DNA of 52,991 nt. Source: Anaerolineaceae bacterium. Its GTDB lineage: Bacteria > Chloroflexota > Anaerolineae > Aggregatilineales > Phototrophicaceae. The position numbers were made by a program, and so were the translations under genes. The DNA is taken from NCBI GenBank assembly GCA_026708325.1, contig JAPOVC010000019.1, forward strand, positions 1 through 52,991, given 5' to 3'. The notes below the pieces were generated by a model that made no database searches, was not told the origin of the DNA, and was given only the letters and a program-made list of their open reading frames with translations. The stretch's first letter is position 1; each line of letters starts with the position of its first letter. Shown one piece after another: positions 8,645-16,365 of this stretch.

Positions 8645-9850
8645 ATGGGTGTTGGCAAGGAATTCAGGGACAAACAGATTCCGTATCAGGACCGTCTGAG
8701 CGGGCGCGAGATCACGCGCCTGACGGACTGGATGGCGCATTCCTGGCAGTTTTATTTCACGCATCCCTGCTGGATCGACGGGGGGCGCGCCTTCCTCTTT
8801 CATTCGGAACGCGACAACGCCGGCAACTACTTTCGCTACGAACTGGCCACCGGCGACATCGTCCAGCTGACGGACAACCAGGGCGAGGTGTTTTTCAACA
8901 GTTGCCTGTCGCCGGCCACGGAATGTTTCTACCACTGGAACGGGGTCACGCTGCAGGAACTGGACCTGAACACGCTGCAGGAACGACCGGTCTTCGAGGC
9001 GGAGGCGCCCTTCCTGCCTCGCGGCCACGGCTCGCAGATCAGCGCCACGGCGGACGGGCGTCATGTAGTCACGATTCTGGAAGGCCCGCCCAATGTTGAC
9101 GACGCGGTCGAGCAGGGCGCCGGCTACGATCCGGGCTTCCGCAGCCCCTTTTTCAACCCGCCGCTGTCGCGTCTGGTACGCATCGACGTCGCTTCCGGTG
9201 AGGCTCAGGTCCTGCGCGAGGAGCGGCGCTACATCACGCACCTCAACACCTCGCCGACCCGCCCGGACCTGATGACCTACTGTCATGAAGGCCCCTGGCA
9301 TTTGATTGAAGAGCGCATCCACGGGCTGAACGTGGAGACGTGCGAGGAATGGAACATCCGCCCGCAGCATGGTGAGTACTCGGTCATCGCCGAGCACTGG
9401 TTCGCCGATGGCGAGACGATCGGCTTCCGCAGCCACAACCGTGCGGCCAACGACACCCGCTTCGGCTGCATCCGCTACGATAATTCCAGCCATGTTGAGA
9501 CCGTGTTGCCCTACAGCCGGCACTTTCACAGCCTGGATGGCTCGCTGGTGGTCGGCGACGGCATGCCGGTCTATCTGCTGCCGGGCATGCTGAACACGAC
9601 CGTCACCTGGCCCTACATTTTGCTGCACCAGCGTGAAGGTGAAGGAGAGGGCTGGGGGCCGGCGCGCGTGCTGGCCTACCACGGCAGCAGCTTCAGCGGC
9701 CAGCGCTGTCACCCGCATCCGCACATCACGCCGGACGGGCAGCATGTGCTCTTCACGACCAACATGTCGGACTATTCGAATATCTACCTGGCAGAGATCG
9801 GCGACGTCGCGGAGCTGCCGCTGCTGAATCTGGAGACCGGCGGCGTTTGA
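8645..9850 (+). CDS. Oligogalacturonate lyase-like protein (PL22-type beta-propeller)
   Basis: A 401-residue propeller resembling oligogalacturonate lyases (family PL22), cytoplasmic Mn-dependent enzymes that split short pectin-derived uronides by beta-elimination. The N-terminal pattern REITRLTDW ... FYFTHPCWIDGGRAFLF matches the family. The key signature is Q353-R-C-H356-P-H358 (nt 9701-9718), which reproduces the Gln/His/His metal-ligand spacing I recall for the Yersinia enzyme (Q350, H353, H355). Other histidines in the expected regions include H251 in AEHW and H293/H295 in RHFHS. The family C-terminal strand DGQHVLFTTNMSDYSNIYLAEI is approximately present. The start lies 3 nt after the preceding propeller gene. 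Activity on galacturonides is likely, but another uronide is possible. Confidence 0.8.
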   Translation: MGVGKEFRDKQIPYQDRLSGREITRLTDWMAHSWQFYFTHPCWIDGGRAFLFHSERDNAGNYFRYELATGDIVQLTDNQGEVFFNSCLSPATECFYHWNGVTLQELDLNTLQERPVFEAEAPFLPRGHGSQISATADGRHVVTILEGPPNVDDAVEQGAGYDPGFRSPFFNPPLSRLVRIDVASGEAQVLREERRYITHLNTSPTRPDLMTYCHEGPWHLIEERIHGLNVETCEEWNIRPQHGEYSVIAEHWFADGETIGFRSHNRAANDTRFGCIRYDNSSHVETVLPYSRHFHSLDGSLVVGDGMPVYLLPGMLNTTVTWPYILLHQREGEGEGWGPARVLAYHGSSFSGQRCHPHPHITPDGQHVLFTTNMSDYSNIYLAEIGDVAELPLLNLETGGV

Positions 9851-9871
9851 ACCCAGACAAGTGCCACGCGT

Positions 9872-9899
9872 TTTCCAATCGGGGAGGGGTGGGTATCAT
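9872..9899 (+). promoter_or_regulatory. Candidate promoter of the first family 1 binding-protein gene
   Basis: TTTCCA (9872-9877, 4 of 6) and TATCAT (9894-9899, 5 of 6) are separated by 16 nt in the gap before the gene at 9945. It is weaker than the promoters ahead of the two following paralogs. Confidence 0.4.
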
Positions 9900-9944
9900 T
9901 CTGCCCAACGCCATTTGAGTAGAGTTGAGTAGGGGAGACAAGAG

Positions 9945-11270
9945 ATGTTGAAACGATTGCTTTTGGTATTGTTCCTGCTTCCGGCCCTCGTCACGGGCGT
10001 TGTCGGGGCGCAGGACGGCGTCACGGTCACCTGGTGGACGGAGACCAACTCCATGCCTTCCAACATCCAGGAAGTGTTGGTGGACCCCTTCAACGAGGCG
10101 CATCCGGGCATCACCCTGGAGATCCTGCCGCAGGAGAGCCTCAACGAAACGCTGCGCGTCGCCATCCAGGGCGGCGAAGCGCCGGACATTCTGCAGACGC
10201 CTGGCGCCAACTTCATCTCCGAGTTTGTGGATGCTGGCCTGGTGATGCCGCTGGACGAGGCGGCGGCCGAGCTGGGCTGGGAGGACAAGCTGCTCGGTTG
10301 GGCCTTCGGCTCCGGGCAACTGGGCGGACAGCTGTACAGCATCCCGCTGACCTACGAGAGTCTGGTCCTCTTCTACAACAAGACTCTCTTTGATGAGCAG
10401 GGCTGGTCGCCGCCGACCAACATTGAGGAATTCAACGCTTTGGCGGACGCCGCCAACGCGCTGGGTATCTTTCCCACCGCCGGCGGCAACGCCACCTGGC
10501 AGGGCTACAATGAAATTATCCTCGGGATGTATTTGAGCAACGTCGCCGGGCCGGACAATTTCTACAGGGCGATGACCGGCGAGATCCCCTGGGATGACGA
10601 GTCCATCGCGGACTCTTACGAACTGTTCCGCCAACACATGGTCGATGGCTGGTTCAGCGGCGGCCTTGAGAACTTCCTCGCCAACGGCGGCGACGACGCG
10701 CCGGTCGAACTGGCCACCGGACTGTCGGCAATGATGATGGACGGCACCTGGCGCTTCCGCGGCATCGACCAGTTCTTTGTGGAGAACGACACGGTGTGGG
10801 ACTGGGCGCCGCTGCCGACGATGAGCGACCGCGTCGAGGACTACAACTACACCCTGGCGACCGGCAGCACGCTCTCGGTCAATGGCGCTTCACCCAACCC
10901 TGACGCGGCGGTCAAGGTGCTGGACTTCCTGCTCAGCGACGCCTCGCGCGTGCTGCAGCTGGCTGCCGACGTCGGTTTCGGCGAGTGGGTCGTGCCGATT
11001 CACTTCAGCGCCGATGACTTTCCGGAAGGCACCGACGAACGCGTGGTGCGTTTCTTCGCGGACTTCGCGGCGGTGACCGGTGGAGGCCGTATCGGTTACA
11101 CGACCTGGACCTTCTGGCCTTCGACGGTGAGCCTCCATTCCTGGGACGGGCTGGAGCGGGTCTGGTACGGCGAAGAGAGCGTTGAGGAGTACCTGGCGGT
11201 TAAACAGGCGCTCTGGGATGAAGCGGTGGCGGAGGGCAACATGCTGCCGGTCCCGGCGCCGGGCATGTAG
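9945..11270 (+). CDS. Sugar ABC transporter substrate-binding protein, family 1 (paralog A)
   Basis: A 441-residue receptor of the maltose/glycerol-phosphate-type family 1. It has a Sec signal peptide with a Leu-rich core ending GVVGA before QDG, and no lipobox Cys. Family features are VTVTWWTE directly after the signal, the hinge pattern YSIPLTYESLVLFYNKTLF, and W-rich C-terminal ligand-site segments. It is the first of three tandem paralogs and the most divergent of them, for example TNSMPSNIQEV near the mature N-terminus. The ATG at 9945 follows GGGGAGA. A candidate promoter precedes it and a hairpin follows it. It probably feeds the MalF/MalG permeases downstream. The sugar is unknown; neighbouring lyases suggest uronide oligosaccharides. 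Confidence 0.9.
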   Translation: MLKRLLLVLFLLPALVTGVVGAQDGVTVTWWTETNSMPSNIQEVLVDPFNEAHPGITLEILPQESLNETLRVAIQGGEAPDILQTPGANFISEFVDAGLVMPLDEAAAELGWEDKLLGWAFGSGQLGGQLYSIPLTYESLVLFYNKTLFDEQGWSPPTNIEEFNALADAANALGIFPTAGGNATWQGYNEIILGMYLSNVAGPDNFYRAMTGEIPWDDESIADSYELFRQHMVDGWFSGGLENFLANGGDDAPVELATGLSAMMMDGTWRFRGIDQFFVENDTVWDWAPLPTMSDRVEDYNYTLATGSTLSVNGASPNPDAAVKVLDFLLSDASRVLQLAADVGFGEWVVPIHFSADDFPEGTDERVVRFFADFAAVTGGGRIGYTTWTFWPSTVSLHSWDGLERVWYGEESVEEYLAVKQALWDEAVAEGNMLPVPAPGM

Positions 11271-11283
11271 GCCCTGCGAGACT

Positions 11284-11313
11284 GGCGGGAGCGGCCAGTT
11301 GGTCGTTCCCGCC
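11284..11313 (+). terminator. Intercistronic hairpin after binding protein paralog A
   Basis: GGCGGGAGCG (11284-11293) pairs with CGTTCCCGCC (11304-11313), 10 bp with one G-U, 13 nt after the stop. No T-run follows, so it may stop transcription weakly or protect the 3' end of the receptor mRNA. Confidence 0.55.
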
Positions 11314-11333
11314 CCAGACAACGGTGACGTAGG

Positions 11334-11352
11334 GGCGACATACCATGTCGCC
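11334..11352. repeat. Short GGCGACAT palindrome, REP-like
   Basis: GGCGACAT-ACC-ATGTCGCC is a perfect 8-bp inverted repeat with a 3-nt centre, preceded by GTAGG. It is not part of the receptor hairpin. Similar GTAGGGGCGAC-type palindromes are dispersed in Chloroflexota genomes as far as I recall. Only this copy was noticed in the window. Confidence 0.4.
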
Positions 11353-11509
11353 TGCAGCACACCATAGTGTCGGTATCGACGGGTTTGGCAGGCATCAGGA
11401 TTTTCCCAGGCCTGGAATCAGCGGCAAAGTACAACCGCCGGTATCCGCAACAGGACGCTCCCCGCATCAGTTCAATAAACAAGTAAATTGGACGCCCCCA
11501 AATTTTCTT

Positions 11510-11538
11510 TTGTCGCGCCTGCCAGTTGATTGTAAAAT
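11510..11538 (+). promoter_or_regulatory. Promoter of binding protein paralog B
   Basis: TTGTCG (11510-11515, 4 of 6) and TAAAAT (11533-11538, 5 of 6) have the ideal 17-nt spacing and lie in a locally AT-rich stretch 50 nt before the start codon. Confidence 0.6.
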
Positions 11539-11588
11539 TCAACCCCAACGTTTACGTAACCATTTTCGGAATGAAAGGGAGCTACGTT

Positions 11589-12926
11589 ATGATTCGTCGC
11601 ATACTTGTCGTGGCGCTGCTGCTGTCGACCCTCGGTGTCGGCGCGGTCAGTGCGCAGGACGGCGTCACCATCACCTGGTGGTCGGAGGTCTTCTCCATGC
11701 CGTCCAATATTCAGGAAGTCCTGGTGGATGCCTTCAACGAGGCGCACCCGGGCATCACGCTGGAAATGGTCGGTCAGGAGGACCTCAACCAGACGCTGCG
11801 TACGGCCATACAGGCCGGCGAGGCGCCGGACCTGCTGGTGACGCCGGGCGCGTCCTTCATCGCGGAATACGTGGATGCCGGACTGGTGGAGCCGCTGGAC
11901 GACGCGGCTGCCGAACTGGGCTGGGCTGACAAGGTTCTGGACTGGGCCTACCAGAGCGGCCAGCTGGGCGGCGTGCTGTACAGCATTCCCCTGACCTACG
12001 AAAGCCTGGTGCTCTTCTACAACAAGACGGTCTTTGAGGAGAATGGCTGGGAAGCGCCGACCACCTTCGAGGAGTTTGAAGCCATTGTGGCGGCCGCCCA
12101 GGACATCGGCATCTACCCGCTCGCCTACGGCAACGCCACCTGGCAGCCCTCCAACGAGCATTTGATGGGCATGTACCTCAACGCCTACGCCGGGCGCGAA
12201 AACGTTTACAAGGCGCTGGTGGGCGAAATCCCCTGGACGCATGAGTCAATTGTCGGCGCGACTGAACTGCTGCGCCGGCACATCGCGGACGATGCCTTGT
12301 TCAGCGGGGGGCTTGAGAACTATTTCGCCAATGGCGGCGATGACTGGCGTGCCGAATTTGCCTCCGGGGAGGCGGCCATGATTTTGTCCGGCACCTGGAA
12401 TTTCCGCAGCATCGGTGGATTCTTCGAAGAGGCGGGCAACGAGTGGGACTGGGTGCCTATCCCGTCCATGAGCGACATGGCCGGCGAGTACGGCTACGAA
12501 CTGGCGACGGGCACCACGGTCTCCGTCAATGCCCAGTCGCCCAACAAGGATGCGGCCATCAAGGCGCTGGACTTCCTGATCAGCGACCCCGCCCTGGTGC
12601 TGAAGCTGGCGGCGGACGTCGGCTTTGGCGAGTGGGTGGTCCCGGTCCATTTCGGCGTAGATGACTTCCCCGAAGGCACTGACGAGCGCGTGGTGCGCTT
12701 TTTCTCGGACTTCGCCGCGGTGACCGGTGAGGGTCGCATCGGCTACACGACATGGACCTTCTGGCCAGCGGCTCCCAACGTGCACCTCTGGGAGGCGGTC
12801 GAAAACGTCTGGTGGGGCGACATTTCGGTCGAGGAATACCTGGAAGAGCACGAACGTCTCTGGCAGATCGAGCGTGACGCCGGCAACCTCCTGCCGGTTC
12901 CCGCGCCCGCCATGGGCGGCATGTAG
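11589..12926 (+). CDS. Sugar ABC transporter substrate-binding protein, family 1 (paralog B)
   Basis: A 445-residue family 1 receptor with signal peptide MIRRILVVALLL ... AVSA before QDG, and no lipobox. The ATG at 11589 is chosen because AAAGGGAG lies 8 nt upstream and paralog C has the same leader; a longer in-frame reading from 11526 lacks such a site. It is closely related to paralog C: from about residue 320 to the end the two differ at only a handful of positions. The first mature ~60 residues differ much more (WWSEVFSMPSNIQEV against WWTQSAAMPSNIQAV). This points to recent duplication with change in the N-lobe. It has its own promoter and a perfect 13-bp hairpin behind the stop, so it is probably transcribed as its own unit. 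The sugar ligand is unknown. Confidence 0.9.
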   Translation: MIRRILVVALLLSTLGVGAVSAQDGVTITWWSEVFSMPSNIQEVLVDAFNEAHPGITLEMVGQEDLNQTLRTAIQAGEAPDLLVTPGASFIAEYVDAGLVEPLDDAAAELGWADKVLDWAYQSGQLGGVLYSIPLTYESLVLFYNKTVFEENGWEAPTTFEEFEAIVAAAQDIGIYPLAYGNATWQPSNEHLMGMYLNAYAGRENVYKALVGEIPWTHESIVGATELLRRHIADDALFSGGLENYFANGGDDWRAEFASGEAAMILSGTWNFRSIGGFFEEAGNEWDWVPIPSMSDMAGEYGYELATGTTVSVNAQSPNKDAAIKALDFLISDPALVLKLAADVGFGEWVVPVHFGVDDFPEGTDERVVRFFSDFAAVTGEGRIGYTTWTFWPAAPNVHLWEAVENVWWGDISVEEYLEEHERLWQIERDAGNLLPVPAPAMGGM

Positions 12927-12939
12927 GTACGAAAGGCCT

Positions 12940-12969
12940 GGCGGGAGCGATCAGTAGATCGCTCCCGCC
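12940..12969 (+). terminator. Intercistronic hairpin after binding protein paralog B
   Basis: A perfect 13-bp stem, GGCGGGAGCGATC (12940-12952) with GATCGCTCCCGCC (12957-12969), and a 4-nt loop AGTA. It shares the GGCGGGAGCG arm with the hairpin behind paralog A. No clear T-run follows. Confidence 0.65.
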
Positions 12970-12999
12970 TGCGATCCCGGTTGAGGCAAATATTTTTCC

Positions 13000-13028
13000 T
13001 TGTCATGTCTGCCTGCGGCGTGTAATAT
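13000..13028 (+). promoter_or_regulatory. Promoter of binding protein paralog C
   Basis: TTGTCA (13000-13005, 5 of 6) and TAATAT (13023-13028, 4 of 6) are 17 nt apart, 49 nt ahead of the start codon. Position and -35 box are close to those of paralog B. Confidence 0.6.
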
Positions 13029-13077
13029 TCGCGTCCGTCAGGCAACACCTCTATTGGGACAGAAAGGGAGTCACGTT

Positions 13078-14415
13078 ATGTTTCGACGCGTACTTGTAGT
13101 GACGCTATTGCTGGCGGCTCTCGGCGTCGGTGTCGTTGGTGCGCAGGACGGAGTCACCATCACCTGGTGGACGCAGTCCGCAGCGATGCCATCCAACATC
13201 CAGGCAGTTCTCGTGGATGCCTTTAACGCCGCACATCCAGACATCACGCTTGAGATGACGCCGCAGGAAAACCTGAACGAGACCCTGCGTGTGGCGATCC
13301 AGGCCGGTGAAGCGCCGGACCTGCTGGTGACGCCGGGTGCATCCTTCATTGCGGAGTTCGTGGACGCCGGACTGGTGGAGCCCCTGGACGACGCGGCTGC
13401 CGAACTGGGCTGGGCTGACAAGATTCTGGACTGGGCCTACCAGAGCGGGCAGCTGGGCGGCGTGCTTTACAGCATTCCCCTGACCTACGAGAGCCTGGTG
13501 CTCTTCTACAACAAGACGGTCTTTGAGGAGAACGGCTGGACGCCGCCGACCAACATCGACGAGTTCAACGCCATCGCGGCCGCCGCCGAAGACATCGGCA
13601 TCTTCCCGCTCACCTACGGCAATGCCACCTGGCAGCCCTCCAACGAGCATCTGATGGGCATGTACCTCAACGCCTTCGCCGGACGCGAGAACGTCTACAA
13701 GGCGCTGGTGGGGGAAATCCCCTGGACGCATGAGTCGATCGCCGGCGCGACGGACCTGCTGCGTCAGCACCTCGTGGACGATGTCTGGTACAGCGGCGGT
13801 CTGGAAAACTACTTCGCCAATGGCGGCGATGACATCCGCGTCGAGCTGGCTACCGGCGACGCGGCCATGATGTTGTCCGGCACCTGGAACTTCCGCGGCA
13901 TCGGCCAGTTCTTCGAGGAAGCCGGCACGGAGTGGGACTGGGTGCCCATTCCACCTATGAGCGACATGGCCGGCGAGTACGGCTACGAACTGGCCACGGG
14001 CACCACAGTATCTGTGAATGCCCAGTCGCCCAACAAGGATGCGGCCATAAAGGCGCTGGACTTCCTGATCAGCGATCCTGCCCTGGTGCTGCAGCTGGCG
14101 GCGGACGTTGGCTTCGGTGAGTGGGTGGTCCCGGTCCATTTCGGCGTTGATGACTTCCCCGAAGGCACGGACGAGCGCGTCGTGCGCTTCTTCTCGGACT
14201 TCGCGGCCGTGACCGGCGAGGGTCGCATCGGCTACACGACCTGGACCTTCTGGCCCAATGATCCCAACGTGCATCTCTGGGAGGCGGTCGAGAACGTCTG
14301 GTGGGGCGACATCTCGGTCGAGGAATATTTGGAAGAGCACGAGCGTCTCTGGCAGATCGAGCGCGATTCCGGCAATTTGTTGCCGGTGCCCGCGCCGGCC
14401 ATGGGCGGCATGTAG
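13078..14415 (+). CDS. Sugar ABC transporter substrate-binding protein, family 1 (paralog C)
   Basis: A 445-residue family 1 receptor with signal peptide MFRRVLVVTLLLAAL ... GVVGA before QDG; no lipobox. The ATG at 13078 has AAAGGGAG 8 nt upstream, identical to the leader of paralog B. The protein is the near-twin of paralog B in the C-lobe (ending NLLPVPAPAMGGM in both), while the N-terminal lobe is closer to paralog A at several positions (for example PQENLNETLRVA, where A has PQESLNETLRVA). That mosaic suggests gene conversion or unequal exchange between the three copies. The permease genes start 75 nt downstream, after a 12-bp hairpin, so this receptor is the one physically closest to its membrane partners. 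Confidence 0.9.
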   Translation: MFRRVLVVTLLLAALGVGVVGAQDGVTITWWTQSAAMPSNIQAVLVDAFNAAHPDITLEMTPQENLNETLRVAIQAGEAPDLLVTPGASFIAEFVDAGLVEPLDDAAAELGWADKILDWAYQSGQLGGVLYSIPLTYESLVLFYNKTVFEENGWTPPTNIDEFNAIAAAAEDIGIFPLTYGNATWQPSNEHLMGMYLNAFAGRENVYKALVGEIPWTHESIAGATDLLRQHLVDDVWYSGGLENYFANGGDDIRVELATGDAAMMLSGTWNFRGIGQFFEEAGTEWDWVPIPPMSDMAGEYGYELATGTTVSVNAQSPNKDAAIKALDFLISDPALVLQLAADVGFGEWVVPVHFGVDDFPEGTDERVVRFFSDFAAVTGEGRIGYTTWTFWPNDPNVHLWEAVENVWWGDISVEEYLEEHERLWQIERDSGNLLPVPAPAMGGM

Positions 14416-14425
14416 GAACCCTCTC

Positions 14426-14457
14426 GTCAGGGGAAGGGCACAGGTCCTTCCCCTGAC
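14426..14457 (+). terminator. Intercistronic hairpin between binding protein C and the permease genes
   Basis: GTCAGGGGAAGG (14426-14437) pairs perfectly with CCTTCCCCTGAC (14446-14457) over an 8-nt loop. It lies between the receptor stop and the MalF-type gene. Such hairpins commonly keep receptor mRNA levels above permease levels by partial termination or 3' protection. Confidence 0.6.
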
Positions 14458-14490
14458 CCAGGACAGGAAAGCCGGCAGGGGAGCGCGCGC

Positions 14491-15414
14491 ATGGCGGCAA
14501 CGCAGGGGACCATTCAACCCGGGGCTGTTTCTCTCGGAGGCGGCTCGCGCCGGCGAGAGCTGGGTCGCTGGCTATTCATCCTGCCCGTAGTATTCCTTAA
14601 TCTGGTCGTCATCGTTGGCCCGGCCCTTTTCGGGGTTTACATCGCCTTCACCGACTGGTCCGGCGTTGGAAGCATGAATTTCGTCGGCCTGGAGAATTTC
14701 GCCCGTCTGCTGCAGGACCAGGTCTTCTGGAAGGCCCTGCGCAACAATCTGGTGTGGACGGCGATTTTCCTGGTGGTGCCGATCGTGCTGGGTCTGCTGG
14801 GCGCCTACATGCTGACCGGCATCAGGCGCGGCCAGATGTTCATGCGCGTCGCCTTTTTTGTGCCCTACGTATTGCCCTCGGTGGTCACCACGCACATCTG
14901 GCGCTATCTGATGCATCCGCGCGTCGGCCTGGGCCAGTGGCTGTCGGACACTTTCGGCATCGACTTTCTGGACAAGGCCTGGCTGGGATCGCGCGATACC
15001 GCGCTATACGGCATTGCCTTCATGGACAACTGGCACTTTTGGGGTTTCCCGCTCGTGCTCCTGCTGGCCGCCATGTCCGCCGTGGACGTCGAACTCTACG
15101 AAGTGGCGCGCCTGGATGGCGCTTCCCGCTTCCAGCAGTTCCGTCACGTGACCCTGCCCAGCATTCGGCCGACGCTGGTGTTCCTGCTCCTGATGATCGC
15201 AATCTGGTCGGCGCTGGTCTTCGACTACATCTTCCTGACCACCGGCGGAGGCCCGGCCAATGCCTCTGAAGTGATGGGCACCCACCTCTACACCACCGCC
15301 TTTGAGCGATTCCAGACGGGCTATGCGGCGACTATCGGCCTTGTGATGGTGTTGTGGGTGGCGCTGGTGGTGGGCGGCTTCGTCTATCTGCGCAAACGGG
15401 GGTGGGAGATATGA
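14491..15414 (+). CDS. Sugar ABC transporter permease, MalF/UgpA type
   Basis: A 307-residue integral membrane protein with six hydrophobic segments, the first being LFILPVVFLNLVVIVGPALF at about residues 29-48. The cytoplasmic EAA loop that docks the ATPase reads EVARLDGASRFQQFRHVTLP (about 203-222). A soluble Gly/Arg-rich N-terminus of about 27 residues precedes the first membrane segment. The ATG at 14491 follows GGGGAG. Its stop overlaps the first MalG-type gene (ATGA). It is the only MalF-type partner in a locus with three receptors and two MalG-type permeases. No ATPase gene is present, as is common for systems that share an MsmX/UgpC-type ATPase. Confidence 0.9.
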   Translation: MAATQGTIQPGAVSLGGGSRRRELGRWLFILPVVFLNLVVIVGPALFGVYIAFTDWSGVGSMNFVGLENFARLLQDQVFWKALRNNLVWTAIFLVVPIVLGLLGAYMLTGIRRGQMFMRVAFFVPYVLPSVVTTHIWRYLMHPRVGLGQWLSDTFGIDFLDKAWLGSRDTALYGIAFMDNWHFWGFPLVLLLAAMSAVDVELYEVARLDGASRFQQFRHVTLPSIRPTLVFLLLMIAIWSALVFDYIFLTTGGGPANASEVMGTHLYTTAFERFQTGYAATIGLVMVLWVALVVGGFVYLRKRGWEI

Positions 15415-16280
15415 GCGTGGCCGGGGTGAAGACGCGGACCTCCGACTCACAGGAGCGCAGCTGGAACCTTTCCTCCCTGCCCAACTATGTAGTGCTGATT
15501 ATCCTGGTGGTTTTCGCCCTGGTGCCGCTGTACCAACTGGGCATCAACTCCTTCAAGACCCGCGCGCAGATCGGTCTGGACCCCTTCGGCCTGCCGGAAG
15601 AGTGGCTCGTAAGCAACTTCACCGAGGCCTGGGAACGGGGCAAGTACGCCACGACCCTGCCCAACAGCGTCATTTTGACGGCGGCCACCATCTTCTTTGT
15701 GCTGATCTTCGCCGGCATGGCGGGCTTCGCCCTGGCGCGGCTGCGTCTCCGCGGCGCGGACTACATCTCCTTTTATTTCCTGGTGGGCACGGCGGTGCCG
15801 CCACAGTTCTACATGGTGCCGCTCTTCATCCTCTGGCGTACGCTGGGGATGATCAACACCTTCCACGGGCTGATCATCATCTACGTGGCCCAGTTCTCAC
15901 CCTTTTCCACCTATTTGCTGCGTTCCTACATGGTCTCGATTCCCCAGGAGTTCGTCGATGCCGCGCGCATCGACGGCGCCAGCAACTGGCAGGTCTTTCA
16001 CAAGGTGATCATGCCCCTTTCCTGGCCCGGCTTCCTGACCGCCGGCCTGGTCGTCGGCCTCGGCGTGTGGAACGAGTTCCTCTTCGCGCAGACCTTCCTG
16101 CCGCGCCCCGAATTCAAGACCATCGTGACCAGTCTCTACGCCTTCCAGCAACGCGACGGGCGCGAATGGGGGCTGACCAACGCCGGCTCGGTCATCATGA
16201 TCACGCCGGTCATCATCCTCTTCCTCGCCCTGCAGCGCCGCTTCATCGAAGGCCTGACCCAGGGCGGGCTCAAGGCCTGA
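15411..16280 (+). CDS. Sugar ABC transporter permease, MalG/UgpE type (copy 1)
   Basis: A 289-residue permease with six membrane segments, starting YVVLIILVVFALVPLYQLGI. The EAA loop reads EFVDAARIDGASNWQVFHKVIMP. The ATG at 15411 overlaps the MalF-type stop (ATGA), which fixes the start against a longer reading at 15354. It ends with the family-typical RRFIEGLTQGGLKA. It is very similar in length and sequence to the next gene; the largest difference is the first ~20 residues. It forms the second half of the channel with the MalF-type protein. Confidence 0.92.
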   Translation: MSVAGVKTRTSDSQERSWNLSSLPNYVVLIILVVFALVPLYQLGINSFKTRAQIGLDPFGLPEEWLVSNFTEAWERGKYATTLPNSVILTAATIFFVLIFAGMAGFALARLRLRGADYISFYFLVGTAVPPQFYMVPLFILWRTLGMINTFHGLIIIYVAQFSPFSTYLLRSYMVSIPQEFVDAARIDGASNWQVFHKVIMPLSWPGFLTAGLVVGLGVWNEFLFAQTFLPRPEFKTIVTSLYAFQQRDGREWGLTNAGSVIMITPVIILFLALQRRFIEGLTQGGLKA

Positions 16281-16365
16281 ATCGTCTCACTGTGGCAATG
16301 GTGATCACAGGGGTCGCGCCAGTGGCGGGCGGCTCCGTCTCCCCCTGCGGGAAGGGGCGGGAGGA

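Larger units (their letters stand above)
11271..11588 (+). other. 318-bp intergenic region: hairpin, palindrome, promoter
   Basis: No gene is seen here. In order it holds a hairpin after paralog A (11284-11313), a separate short palindrome (11334-11352), a stretch with no recognisable structure (about 11353-11460), and an AT-richer promoter region (11510-11538) ahead of paralog B. Confidence 0.7.

Noticed and set aside
13105..14517. Minus-strand open frame of 470 codons opposite receptor C
   Set aside because: An antisense shadow of a well-supported receptor gene; the same shadow appears, broken up, opposite receptors A and B.
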